Assembly: GCA_037013685.1 (NCBI GenBank)
Contig: CM072885.1
Span: forward strand, 27,441,442 to 27,505,441
Source of the DNA: Acridotheres tristis
Lineage: Eukaryota > Chordata > Aves > Passeriformes > Sturnidae
Reading direction: 5' to 3'
DNA: 64,000 nucleotides
This document shows, in pieces, positions 1-14,280 of this stretch. Under the pieces are notes generated by a model. The model was not told where the DNA came from. It was given only the letters and a program-made list of their open reading frames with translations, and searched no databases. Positions within the stretch are counted from its first letter, which is position 1. Each line of letters starts with the position of its first letter. The position numbers and the translations under genes were made by a program.

Positions 1-3000
1 GCCCAGCTTTTCTGCAGGAATCAGAATTTTGCTGCTGCTAGTTTCACTGTTAGTGCTTTTCTTGACTAAATGATGTCTAGTAGTCTTAATTGTTTTTGTT
101 TGCTTTGTTGATCACTAGCAATGATACTAATTTAGCTTTGAAGTTGAGCACTTCTCCCAGCCTAACACTATCAGTTTAGGAACAGACAAAGCTATTTTAA
201 AAAAAAGAAAAAAAAAAGGGAGGAAAAAGAAACAGAAACCTTCATTTTCAGTGAAAAATTTGTAGATATCCTCCAGGCCAGCTCTTCCCTAATGTAGAAG
301 CCATCCCGTGCAAAGCACGAAGGATGCCTCTTCTGTTTGGCATGAACTCTTGCTTATAGCCATCTTCAGGCTTCCTGAGCTGGAGTGAAATTCAAAGGGA
401 ATTAGGAGGAATAGTGACAGATCCAGATCATGTCAGCCCGAGCCATGTCCTCCTGAGTTTGTATTTGAGCCCAGTTGGCAGAATTAACATCTTGTGACTG
501 GCCATCTCCAGTGAGTGAATAAAATAAGTTGATTCAATTGTTTGGCTGGCCATGGAGAGGACAGATAAATTCTGTATAGCTCCAACTTGAAATAGTAAGT
601 TCCATGTATCCATTTTTACGTGTCTGATGCTGTTGACTTCCTTACTGATCATGCTCACCTGCAGCTGGGAATTTGTAGGATTTGATATTTTTACCCTAGA
701 GTTCAGTTTTTGTTGTGTGCCTCTTTGCAGGAATGCCAGTAGTGACAAGTGAGGTGCTTGAGTGTCCGCTGCTGGCTACTCCAGTGTGTCTCTGTCACAA
801 GCAAGAATTGTTACACTGCAGTTGATATATTTGCAAAGGGCATTTTTCAACTGATTTTACACATTCGGAGTTGGAATGTATTCCAGCAGGAAGAAATAAT
901 CGTGGTGAAGGAAGCTTTTGGCAGCACTGTACTTGCATTGCACATAGGTCCATGCTTGGGATGGAGATGGCAATGCTGTGGTGGTGTCACATCTTCCCAG
1001 GCAGAGCTCCTGGACTGGCCCAGCAGCTTGCAGCTACTTTGGTCTTCTTCCCCAGCAGATACAGAAGGGGTCCTAAAACCTAGCACTGAAGTTCAGAGAT
1101 TGGAAGGAAAGAAGGAGTGCTGCTTTAATTAAATTTGAATGATTTTAGTGCTTTGTTTTTACTTCTGATTTGCCTGCTCTCTTTGCAGGTGGAAACAACC
1201 CTAACTTTTTTTGCTTTGCAATATGTAACTACTGTGTGGGTGTTGCTAGGAGAGATGGAAACAAGACGCTGAGAAATTATCCCCATTTTTTTAATTAAGA
1301 GTGATGTGTGTTATTTACCTGGTTTGGGAGACAGTTATGGGTATGTGTGTGCACTGATTTTTTTTTTCCCCCAGAGTAGTATTTCTACCCTGATTGCATT
1401 TAGCAATCACATGATAATGTGTAATTTAATTCTTGAAACATATTGCCTAGCTTCATTATTTGAATAGTATGAAAGATAAAGTTCCCAGTTCAAGTCTTTA
1501 TTCATAACTTATTACCCAAGCATTTACATGCAAGTGTGCAGCATGTGTGTGTGTGTTGAGGGTCGGGGAGAAGAACCTTGCCTGCTTCCCTGACAAGGAT
1601 ATACCTGCTAGTACTTCTTCACTTGAGCTCAGAGACTTGTGCTGGAAGCATTGCTTGTGCATCATGTGGAACGCATGTGGTGTTTGTACAGTTACCGAGA
1701 TATACATGCTAAGAAGAGGCGGTGTGGGCACCTTCCATCAATGCTGCTCAAATTAATCAGATCCTTCACAGCGGTGCTATTGATATTTGAGTATAAAATA
1801 ACAGTTAAAAGGCCTCCATTTGTTAATTTTTAACAGCCCAAATGGCTTCCAGACTTTTGATTTTTTTAAGGCAAATCATAAAACAGTAATTCACATGTGA
1901 AAAAATTTGTCACATTTAAACAGCAGCAGAATCCTGTGGGACTTTGCAGAGGAGCACATTTCCTGATGTTTGATGACTTTTAAAATCGGTTGTAGGAGGC
2001 CTGGTTTTCACTCTCACACTGCACATCATCATCAGATGTGTTTACAAATGGCAAGGGGTTTTATATCGTTCCAGATAAAATGCAGCAGTAGTAAAATGAT
2101 GCACCTGTACTTAAAATCTTTTAAAAAATATAATTTTTCAGGAAAAGAAAATCTTTTAGTTTTTTACAAGATTGATTAGCAAATAGCCTTATGAAATAAG
2201 TGTTCTTTTAGGTGAGTCTGGTGGTATAACATCATATTGCTTTCTAGCCCTCTAATATTTTTCCAGAAATAACCCTGGGACTATGAAACCCAAGTTCCCG
2301 GTAGTATGGGGCAGTGCAGAGAAATAAGAGCCAGCTGCAAGATAATGATGCTGGTTGCTGAACATGAGCACTGCCAGTTGAACTGCCAGGATATGTCGAT
2401 CTCTACTGAATGTTTAATATTCAGTGATCCCCTTAGGCAGTAGCATATGTTGCATAATCCAGTATTCAATTTTGCTGGAATTGTATTCCTTCCTAACTTC
2501 TTACATGGTTACTTAGTACCAGCAAAGAATTATTTGAATTTTGTGCTTGTTTGTAACTTTAAGATCAAAGCCTTTCATCTTCTCTAAACTTCTGTAATTG
2601 TTAGGATTTTTCTCATGATTTTAACAAATCAGGATTTAATGTCAGAGGGCTTTGTCTTGAATTTTATTCACTCTTTGAATGTAAAGAGCAAGAAAAACAG
2701 AAATTATGAGATGGTATGTAGTTGAGTGATGGAAAGCAGGAGAGGTTAACAACTTTTAAAATGTTTGCTTCAATAACTTTGAATCTTTAAAATCAAACTG
2801 TTACCAGACAACTCAACAGTTAAGACAAAGAAAGCAAAAATGATAACTATTGAATCATGAAGTATGTTCATTATGTAGTTTACAACTTTGCAAAGTTAAT
2901 CTAGGTGATTAGAGCAGGCTCCTTCACCTGCTGAAGTGTAGTAAACAGGAATGGAGGCTTACTGTTTCAGGTGCAGAATCCTTGCATTTGACTCTCTGAT

Positions 3001-6000
3001 TCAGCCTGGGTGAGCTGAATGCTTAAAACAGAAACCTGATGGAAAAATCTGAAGTGTGATCTCCAAGAGAAGGTGAATATCTTCATTTCACTTTTCTGCT
3101 ATGGCAAACAAGCTAACCCAAATCTTTTGAACTCAATTTTCTTGCTTTACAGCCAAACCCTCAGAGATGATTTTGTGAAGCTATTTGCTTGTTGCACTGC
3201 TTTCTTTCATTGCATTTGCAAGCAGTGCACACTAAACATGCTTCACCCCCCAAAAAAACCAAATTGAGGGGCAGATAAAATTGGGGAAAGGACTTTCCAT
3301 TTCACTGCAAGACTTGAAAGTTTTATTGCATGCCTTCAGGTGTTGTGTAGTGGTCATCTGCAGGCTGGTGAGTGGAGTGTCAATGGGCTTGTATTTGGTT
3401 GCCTTTTAATGTTTTATCATGAAAAAGTCTTTTTGATGACTTTTTGAGGAGTGTCATATGTTGTCTTACACTGGATTTCATGAAAGCTGGTCAAATTATT
3501 TTTGCTGTATGTTGTAGGAGCAGATCCTGCAGATTTAAGTAGATTTCTGGGAGCATTGAATATTAATACAATTTGTTTACTGTTTTTAAGTAGATGTAGC
3601 CTACTAACTAGAGTGTCATTTTGTACTTCCACTTACCATTAAATTCGCATTTTATTTCCTTTCTGTTTTGCCAATCTTACACGGTTTTGGAGCTACACTG
3701 TACTTCTTGAAATGCCAAATATGGGCTGTGACTCATGATAAATCTGCTTGGGTATGTCTCATCTTCACCCTCTGTGAAAGGCTGTCTTCTCACTCTGGAA
3801 GTGGAGATGGCTTTTCTGTATTTCTTCAGGAGGAGGTTCATCCCACTATGGACCACATTAACCCTCTACCAATCTGAGTCTGCCACATAACAAATTAAGT
3901 ATATTTATATTAAAACAGCTTGCAATGGAGAAAAGAGGTGATGCAAACCAAAGTCCTAAAATTTGCATTTATCATAAGTTGAGAGGAGCCTTTCTCTCTC
4001 TGCTGTTTCTTATGATTCTCTGCTGGCATGTGCTGCCAGTCCTACTGGGCTGGTTCTGTGGTGGGATGCAGTGAAAGATGTCTGCTATACTTGGTGCTAG
4101 CAGCGAGATGTTTTTGTGCAAATTGATGCCTTTGATTTTTTTTCAGTCCTGGCTGTTTGCTTTATTTGATTTAAATAGGAAATGGGGTGAGGGGAAAGGC
4201 AGAGGAGCAGTGGTAAATTAAACTGGCACCCTTGTGGATTTGGGCTTAGTTGCAATGGGTTTCCAAGAGCTCATTTTAGAAAAGGGTTATGTTTAAAGTA
4301 AGTTTTTCTCATGTTTGGATCACAGTGATAGTTTTGCCTCTTGTGTTCACTGTCGATGAGGAAAAAGCAAACATAGCATCCAGGATAACAGCATGTTTCA
4401 ACACTGTCAATTCAAGACTGTGAATTCTTGCCTGAGGGGGGATGCTATTCTAAACATGTAGTGGGTGGATGATTATGTATCACCTTCAAAAGTCCTGAGG
4501 TTTTTAGCTTCTCAAAGAGCTAATCCATCAAGTGTTCATTTAACAGTGCTAATAATTTCCCTTATCTGTCTGGCAGCGGGTTGTTTCTTTTAATGTGGTC
4601 TCATCGGTATTATTAAAGGAGTTGGAATGCTGAAACCTTTTTTTTCCTTTTATTCCAGTGCCAAATATATGTAAGTGATTTTAAGGTGGAGAGTATGCAT
4701 TAGGATTATAATTCAGTATAAATAGCAAACACTTCTCAGATGGCGAGTGAAAATAATTTTAGTTTATATTCTGCAACATGAAGTGTTGTAATGACTTGAA
4801 GCATCCTATTTTACAGGACAGATTTCAGATATAGGTGACTGGAGCATTATGGCATGTTCTATCACTGTCTAAACAAAATCTTGGTTTAAAAGATACATAT
4901 TTTGCTCTATGATTTCTCCCTAGTTTTAAATATTACTGCATTTATGTATATTACTAATTCTGTTGAATAGAGCAATGAAGCCAAGAAACAGGGAGAACTG
5001 AAAGTAAGATTGCACACTTGCATAAAAAGTTTTCCAGTCAGAACTTTAAAAAATCACCAATATAGAAGAATTAGATACTCAAAAAAAATCCAAGGTTTAT
5101 CTGTTCTTTTTCCTTGGGTGTTCTGTGCCTTCTCTTAGGAATATTTTCGCTAGTGGGGCATGACCTGTCAGTTCTCAGGTGTCTTAGCCTTGCCTGTGGG
5201 ACTCTGTAGAGCAGGCCTTTGATAAGAATTAAATTGCATCTTTATGGTATTATCTGTGTGGTAATTTGTAGCAGTCAGATGCTTTGGTTGTGTCAGTGAT
5301 TTTGCTTTGCACTGGATATTGGGCTGGGTTCTTCCCATTCTGGTACACACTGCAAAAATCTTGAAAACTGCTTTTATCTTTGCCCTGGGCTTGCTTCAAT
5401 GATGAACCTATTGATTTTGTTTGCATTTGTTGTGGGATGTTTTGGGTTTTTTTTCCTAAGGAATGGCAAATGATCAACTTCTCACCTTTTTTGATGAGCA
5501 ATGTGTTCTTTTTTGATCATTGCTATTTATCCAACATGTATTGTTCTGACTCCAGGTTTTATATTTTCAAATTATAATAATTTTCAAGTTCATTGGGACA
5601 AGTCTTTCCCCATATCTAGAGGAGAGTTTTGATTAGCAGTGAGGGGATCAACTAGGGGAGGAGTAGTGACTCCTCACCAGCTGGATTGTGAATCTGCTAT
5701 TGGAAACCAAGCAGTGCTCATGTGTAGTGAGTGTTTTAATGGGTTTGCTCTTTGCCAGGCATGTGATATGAGTACCAAGAACAGATAATTTGGATATTTT
5801 CCCCTTCTGACAGATTGAACAGTACACTGTGTTCAACAGTCTACACAGAATCCTTGAACATTTGATGCCAACACCTGTTAAATTCCTCCAGAAAGTGTTT
5901 AGGTATTATAGGGAGGAAAATTGTATGTCCTTGTTTATGTACCCCAGAAAGGAACTTGGTGCTAAAGACCAACATTGATCCAAATGATCAGTAAAAAAAA

Positions 6001-9000
6001 CTACTTGGAGGCAGGGGTGGGAAATCTTCCCTTGATTATTTTCTTTGCTTGCAATTGCTGTGTCACCCCCCTCAGCAAGCAATGTTAAACAAGATAAAAT
6101 ATGACTAGACAGAGGTATATATGTATTTATCTCATCAGTGTATACTGATGTAAATTCATGTTTCTGAGTAGGCCCTGGGATGATTTTTTTTTGCTGCAAT
6201 CCAAGTGTTATCTTGAAATAAAAATCCTCCCTTTTGCTTTTAATTTTTTCTAAACTGAATATAGTTTCTGGACTGTGGCAGTAACCCACTGGAAATATGA
6301 AGCTCTTCATGGTAAAAGAGATGTAAATCTTGGTCAAAAATATAGTATGACTTGCTGTGGTTGCTAAAGTAAAATGGCATCTTTGTCAGTTCAAATCAGT
6401 CTGTAGCTGAATTTAAAAGCTTCTCCTGCCCCGTGTTTTGATGACTCATATGCCATCTTCATGTTCACTGCAGAATTCCTTGAGGACACTTAAGATTTGG
6501 ACATGCTTAGAATAAACTGAGTACCAAGGAGATAGCCTGCCCAAGGTTTGTCACACAAACTCCTTCTTCACCTGGATCCCTGCAATGACCCACACAATTC
6601 CTGCATGACCCATACAGTTTAGCAAAGGATTATGCTGTTATCCTTTGAGAGCCCTTAAACTCAATTGAGAGTAAAGCATCACAAGAACTCTTCAATTCCT
6701 TGGTGGTGCAGTACCTGTTGTGTACCTGACGTACTGAGGTTAGGTTGATTCAAAGTAAAGGTTTAGGGTTAAAAATACATTTGTTTGATTCTCTGCAAGA
6801 TAAGTTTGTTTTCAAATCTGTAAAAAGGTGGCACATCAAAATGTATTTCCAGAGTTATGCTTAGTTGGGTTTTCTGTTTGTCGTTTGGTTGGGTTTTTCA
6901 GACCTAAGATCCTTTCTTACCTACTTCATCATGTTAAACAGCTTGTGATAGTGACTAATGAGCCCCAGAGTTGGGCTGACATGTCCCAAAGCCATATCTT
7001 CCTTTTGTGTCCTTTCAGGTAATGTGTCCTTCTGAAAGCACTTTTGCTGGAACCGGTCAGAACTGCTGCTCTGAGTTATTTTCCTCTCCCTGCCTAAAAC
7101 ATGAGCAATGTCTTGATTTTTCCAGCCTCATTTCTTTCACTAGACACTGGCCTGTTATCTTGTGGGAGATGAAGCAATTTCTTTTTGTCCTAAGATTCTT
7201 GATTAAAGTTTCTGTTGAGTATCTCACCTTGCACATATCCCATTGATGGCCCTTGCATGCTTACAAGGCACATTGTACATTTTATGTTGTCATCACCTAT
7301 TATATTTTAACAGTATGGAATGAAAAACAATATAGTGGAGGTAAAGAAAGGTTATGTATTTAGTCTAAGATGCATATATGAAATTCAGTTTACTATGCTC
7401 TTTTCTTTCTGAGAAAAAAAACCAAATGTTTGCTGAGCTGAATTTCAGTGTTAGCATTAGGTAATTTCATCTTCCTGTCATGTGCAGTGGTAGTTTCAAA
7501 AAGAGGAAGGAGGTATTCTAAGATACTCTTAGGAGTATTTTTAAAAATTGAAAGTGTGAAAAAAGTGTAGAACTCTCAGACAACTTTTATTTAATGAGTT
7601 CTACAAATGTGTTTTCGGTTGGGCAACATTTCTGTTCAATTGAGGTACAAGACAAAGTTTGTACTTGTTCAGAAGTATGTCACATCATGCTGAATTTGAT
7701 GTAATACTGGTTGTAGCTATGTGTGGACATCAGATTTGTGATTAAAATCTTTTTAAGCTTCCAGTGAAGCTGAAAGTAAAGCATGGAAACCTTGTGTTTT
7801 GGGCATTATCTCTATTATGTTTCATTGGAATTACAGTCCAGTTTTATATGTTTCTTTCTTGGGTAGCCATCACTGGGTAAAGCCTCACAGTTTCCCCTAG
7901 CTCTTAAAAGCAAACAAACAGAACTCCCTAAAACTCACCACAAAGAAACCAACATGCCATTTCTGTTGACCTCTATAGTCTGGTCCATAATAACAACACT
8001 TCTTTTTTAATTTAATCTTTTTCATTATTCTGGTCAATTATTTGCTCTGTTTTCTACAGAAACAAGGTCTGTCCAAGTGTTCTATGTACATCCCTTACTT
8101 GGCGGAAAATAGTAAATGGGTTTCAAACTAAGTTTTACATTTATTACTTCTTTTGTGGAAATACTGACTGTAGGGAGTGCTTATTGGTCTAATACTCAGC
8201 AGATGTCAGATGTTGGAGATGTCACATGTCTTTCAATTCTGGGATTTTCCTGGCACTTGAGGTTTTGGGGTTTCAGTGCAGCCTTTTGAAGAGAGATTGT
8301 TGCTTTAGCTCTGTTGATGAAAGGCAGATGTGGGTTTAGTTCCATTAACTGTTCAAATTCATTAGCTTTCAAAATGGCAAGCCACTTACCATGTCCCCTT
8401 GCCTCAATCACCTCTCCTAGAAATTGAAAAGTACCTTCTGAAATAAGCTGCTGCTTAAAGTGAGGACCAAGAAGCTAAAAAGACTCTCTAATCGCTTCAG
8501 TGTCTTCTCTCTCAAATTTGCTTTTTCCTACAGGTATTGAAGAGTTTTCCCTTAAAATAACTTGAGAATCGATTAATATGAAAGTTGCACACAAGAAATC
8601 TTGTATGGCATAGGATAGCTCTCTTATAAGCACATCTGATTTCTCTGCTGCTGCTGAGTTCGGCTTTTAACCTGTGTTTTGCTGAGTGGAGAAACTACTT
8701 CAAGGTATACATCAATCACATGCAGAATGTGGCTAACAGAAAGCTAACCTGGTAAATGCTTTGTGGCCAGGGCAGTCTCCAGCTTTAGTGCAAGCTGTAA
8801 AACCTGCCTGCAAAGCCAGGACGAAGCTGTTTACTTGCACAAATCATCTATACTAGGTTGAGGTGCTAGCACGTGCACCATTTTTTCTGCACTGTAAACT
8901 GGGACATGGGATAGCATTCATGACAAGGGTGCAGTAAATCTGAGCCTTAAGTTTCAGCCTGGAAAAAAAAAATTAAGAATAACCTGGCCCAAATCTGGAA

Positions 9001-12000
9001 CTTTTCTTTTGTATCATCTTTAATTTGCGTTTCTTCATGCACCTCTCTCTGCTCTTGTATTTGATCAGTACTGAGTTCACATTATTGATAGTCTAGCTCA
9101 CATCTCACATCCTTAAATCTGCCCAGAACAACACAGGTTTTTTCTGTTACTAAGTGCAACTGTAGAGAAGGAACTTTAGAGACAATACACGGAACTTGTC
9201 GTTTTGCCTCCTGAAACCAGGTTAGGGCAATACTCCTAGGAGGAACAGCAGTTTGAAACCACTTCTTCCTTAATTCCCTCTTCCTGTGGTACATGCAAAC
9301 ATTACTGTACAAAAAGAGAAAAACAACAAACTGGCAAGTTGTTATGTTATTCAGGCATGAATTTTCAGGCAATGAAAAGGAGGCTTTTGTATTTGGTCTG
9401 CTGACACTTTTACTTAAAGGTCTTAAGAGCCCTTTGGGAGCAGGACTCTTCTTGTGATTGGCTAATCTGGAGGCTCCTGATGCAGCTTTTCCCCATTTTT
9501 ACCAAGATTATAAACTGGAAATTTGTCTTAAATGGAAGCAACTTTCTCACAACCCATGTGTGAGGAATTTGGGAACAGATACAGATTTCTAAGCCAAATG
9601 TAGCATCATAATTGCATTGATGCTTTGTGCCTTGGTGAGAGAGGGAGACGTTTTCAAGCATCTCCCCTAGAAAAACCAGTGTTATTGAGCTAATGTTGTT
9701 TTAAGACAGCCTGCTTTGAGCTGCCTGCCTGTGTTCTCCACCAGGTGAACTCTTTCCCTCAGGACAGTGTGGTGTATGTGGCTCAGCCATGTTGGCTGTT
9801 GATTTGGCATTGGTCACTGGAGATTGGTTTGGCTGTAGGTGGGGGGCTGGAGGCAGCTTGTGGAGAGTCCATAGGCACAGTTAATCTACACCTGGAGGGT
9901 GATCAAGCCTCAACTGCCTGTTTGCTTGACTGGTAAGCTGTGTTCACAGGACTCTTTATGAGAGCTTATTGCCTGAGCTGAATCCTGAGCCTTTGATTCA
10001 ACATAGCTTTTTCTTGATTTGCTAGAAGGGTAAAAGACTGACATATGGGGTTTATTGGTGAAAAAATTACAGTTTATCTGATTCGATACCTGAGTTATCT
10101 CTTCTGCTGAGGCAAAAAACGCAGTTCCCTAAGGCAACCAATATGTTCAGTGTGATTGCAGGTTGTGATTGGTAAACCTCTGTGGATTTGACCAATATGG
10201 CATAAAAAATGGTGTTGCCTTTTTTTTCAGTGTGGTGCTGATTACAAATACATGTTAATTTTGCTGATTTTATCCTTCTTTAGCAATGTTTGTTAAGAAC
10301 ATCTGTCATCTTCTAATAAAGACTACCAAGTAGGAGCCAGCTTTTCCTTTTTTAAAAATGGTGCTAGTATTGGTTTCTACTGTATTAGAATCTGTACTGA
10401 GTATGCAAATAGAGCTGGATAATGAAAAAGTTTGCTGCAATCCTTTCTTCCTTTGCCTTACCTACTACAGCTAATGGTCAGAGGTGAAGAAAGTGAGAGG
10501 AGTGAGAAGAAGCACTGTATAAAACCAGCCATATGTCATTCCTGGGTACAAACTCCCTGTTTGGAGAGACGGGAAAACAGTTAAATCAGTTACTATCTTG
10601 GGGAAGTGGAACTGTAGGCAGGAAAATCACTTGCTTTACCAGGCTTAATCTAAGTTGATCTTTCAGTTTCTTGCAGAAATAAGTCCAAATTACAGACTGA
10701 GATGGGCACTAAGGACACTTGGGAGGGCAGGTGGTGATTCTGTCAGTCCTTTGCCTAAGGGTGATCTTTTTTGAGGTGATGAACTGTCCCTATGAAATGG
10801 GGTTGTTCAAACCTGCTGTTAATGTTGAACTTGTAATTATTTTTGTTACAGTTGGGAGAAAGAAAACTTGTAAGTGGCTAAGTAATTGTATATGAAGAAA
10901 CAAAAAATATTTTTCTTGGTTACTTGTAGGAAAAATACCTCAAATGTAGGCCTAAGTATACCATGTCCCCTTCTTTGCTGCTTTTGAGACTACTGAAGAT
11001 TTAACCCACGGTTCTCAGCAGTTTCAGGTGCAGAATCATCCTTTAATGCTGAGTTGTGTAACTGGTTTTCCTGGGCTTGAAAGTAGCAAGCCCTGTGTTT
11101 GGTATGTGGGAAAATATTGGTGATTATCAGCACCCTGTCACCGGCTGAGAAATGTCATTGCTCAGCCTGGGGACACCATCTTGCAATACCAGAGGATATG
11201 GGTGCCTAAGCCACTAGAGAGCAAACCCCCAGTTTTGCCCTCCAACTCTTCTCCCAGCTTGACTTCACAAAGAAACCTGCTGAGGGGGAGTAGGAGCAGC
11301 CAGTGGTCATCCAGTTCAGAAGATGCATCTGTATAGAAGAGTGTATTTGCTAAGCTGCCTGTCTGGAGGTGTTAGCACAGGCGAAGGAAACTCCATGGAC
11401 TATAAAGCAGCCTTGCTAGCTTTGTATGAGGTCAAAAGGGAGGAGAGATGGGGTGTTTGGATTTAGAATAAAGGCATACTTTTCTGTCTCTTGACCTGGG
11501 CTGTAATGTTTGTGTAGGTGAACAAGGCTGTTTCTTAGTTCGAAAAAACGGGGTTTTTATAGTTCTACCTCACCTGAGGGATGCAAAGAAAGGGATTACA
11601 TTCTGATTAATCATATGTATTTGAAAAGTAATGGAGACATATCTGTTGCCAAATACAAAATTCAGATTTAGAGATATACTTCTAAATCAAAAACTGTGAC
11701 TAAACACTTGAAGGACTATTATTATTAATTGCTGTGGTGCTGATAGATGGCTCCAGTCTATATAGTTTTCACTTCAAGCCAACTGTAGAACATGCAGGGG
11801 AAAAAATGATCTAACTTTCTCTCCTTATATGTAATGTGTTATCAGGTCCATTCATCTGTCACTTTTCTCTTCCAAAACTAGCATTCCTCATGCTGTTTGT
11901 CCTCCTTATGGTGCTGGGATTATGTCAGAAAGCTCTATTTAGAGGGTGATTTTACCTTAGCAAAATAGGTTTGCATAAGCTGTACTGCATTTTATTTGAC

Positions 12001-13737
12001 TAGGAAGATTTTGTTGCTGTACACATTACCACTGAACCATTTGCTTCCCAGTGGAAATCCCTGTAGATGTGTGTCATCAGTAAAGCTCATCTGAGGTGCA
12101 AGAACAAAGCTAGTGGGGGGACTGACCCCCAGCTGCAACATGAGTTCCTACAGGAGCTTCACACTGTGACAAATGGTCTTGGAGTTGTCTGTGCTTGCTG
12201 GCTGTGTCCTCTGGTGCTCACCACCTCCTCTCAGCAACAAATAGAAACGAAGCTGCACTCTGATTTTATATGGGAGAGGTAGTTGAAATATATTCTGAAA
12301 TCAGGAATTGATAAATTGACATATTCTAATGAGCAGCAGTTCTGCCTGTTTCACTGCATCCTGCACTCATCAAAGCACCAGGCTTTGTTTTATTTATTTG
12401 TTTATTGTAGGCTATAGGCCTGCATGGCTGGGAGGTAGATACAAATAAGCTATAATAGGAGAAGGGAAACATTTCATTTCTGGTTTTGTTTACGTAGATT
12501 CTATGCATCTGCTCATTTACAGAATTGCCCATGCTAATTTGTGGATTTTTATTATTTTTATTTAGGCTTGGGAACTTCATTATTCTTGTAATCTGCCAAA
12601 GCTGGAAAGAAAAGCTGTTTGTTCTATTAGGCTGTTTCAGGCTTCTGTGCAGTTTTTGACTTGCTTTTGAAGATACAAAGAGCTATGAGTATCAGAAAGT
12701 CTTAAGGGTGAGTAATAAATAAGCATGACACAGATGTTTCAAGCTTCGTTCATATCTCTGATCTCTTGCTTGTTTCCATTAACTTCTGACCGAAATGATA
12801 GTGCTTAAGAGCATGCCCACCTCTTTACTTGACAAGTCTCTTTTCTCACATAGTGGCAAAAATAGTTCCTCCTCTGATTAAACAGGCATTATCAAATATA
12901 TTCAAAGCAAAGGTGGTCTCCTTATTTTTGAAAGAGCAATTCTTCAGGTAGATAAGCTTAGCAGATTTGCAATGTTTCCTGGAGACCTAATATAGATGAG
13001 GTTGAGGAGTGTTCCCCTAATGGCATGCACCTAAATGATATGAAAAACAGCCCCACAAACTGAATGTGAGTTTGACTGTATTATCCCTTGAGTCTTATAA
13101 ATGCCTACAGAGTGGTGGTGATGCAGGGAATATTCTTAGAGCAAACAAGCTGAGTGTGATCCCCTTCTCCCTGCTTTCTTGGGCTCCTGATGAAGCGATG
13201 CTGCCTTTGTTAAACAGAAGATAACCCTCTTAGTGTTTAGAAGACGCTTTGTAAAGGACAAAGCCTGAGATGATTTAAACAGTTTGGGGAGTATTGTTCC
13301 AAACAATGTATTTCTGTGTTAATATGTAGTAAAAATGATCAGTCTTACCTTAATCAAAACAATTTTGAAAGTCTGTGTTCTATTGAGGACTAACTATAAC
13401 AGTGCTTTTGTTCAATTTTTTTTTTATTGCGATATTTAAAGCTCATTTGAAGGCTGCTGTGGAGTCATAGGCAGATAAAAATGCTGGAAGCACAGAAGTC
13501 TAATGGATACAAGTATCATTGTAGTGCTCTTTGCACTAATTATCGAGGCTATTCAAAATGTAATTGGACACAAAGTTTCATTGCTAGAGAAAAAAATTCT
13601 ACTGAATGTTTGAGTCGTGTTTAAAACGTACCATATCCTACGAGAATATTTGTTGGTATACTTCACAGCACATTGTACCGTTATCTGTTCAATGATGAAG
13701 GAAATGGCAAAAAGAAAAAAAAAAGGTATACAGTGAT

Positions 13738-14280
13738 GCCAACTACCAACTCAAAAATCAGAGGAGTTAAAAGTGAGGAAACCCATAGGCTGAGATGAAG
13801 ATAGTTTAACAAGGAGAACAAAAGCTGCACATGCAAGCAAAGCAAAACAAGGAATTAAAGGACTGCTTCCCATGGGTGGGCAGGTGCTCAGCTATCTCCA
13901 GGAGAGCAGGGCCCCATCACATGTAATGGTTACTGGGGAAGACAAATTACATCAGACATCCCCCACCTTCTTTCCCTCAATTTATATACTGAGCATGATG
14001 TCACATGGTCTGGAGCATCTCTTTGGCCAGTTTGGGTCACCTGTCCAGGCTGTGTCTCTTCCCAACCTCCCAGGCACCTCCAGTCTCTTCCCCAGTGTGG
14101 CAGTACAAAAAGACGAAAAGGCCTTGGCTCCATGTAAACACTTCTCAGCAATTAAAAAATAATAAAATAATTGTAAAAAGAATCTCTATTATCATCACTG
14201 TATGCAGCACAAACCCAAAACATAGCCCCAAACTAGGGGCTATGTGAAGAAAATTGTCTTTGCCTATCAAAACTATCATA
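13738..14280 (+). mobile_element. Old avian LTR (ERV-like), sense to gene
   Basis: The middle and right part read like a common avian retroviral LTR: a TTTATATA box at 13981-13988, a GAGCATGATGTCAC stretch, a TTTGGCCAGTTTGGGTCA stretch, then AATAAA at 14161-14166 and a terminal ACCCAAAACATAGCCCC block near 14213. The box-to-signal spacing of about 175 bases suits a U3-R layout on the plus strand. The left edge is uncertain and I found no clear target duplication, so this is probably an older, mutated copy. Family assignment is from memory of bird repeats. Short frames inside it (13872-14162 plus and 13930-14151 minus) are not genes. Confidence 0.65.

Noticed and set aside
13872..14162. 96-codon frame in intron 1
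   Set aside because: It lies within an old LTR and reads through U3 sequence, including the TATA-like box.
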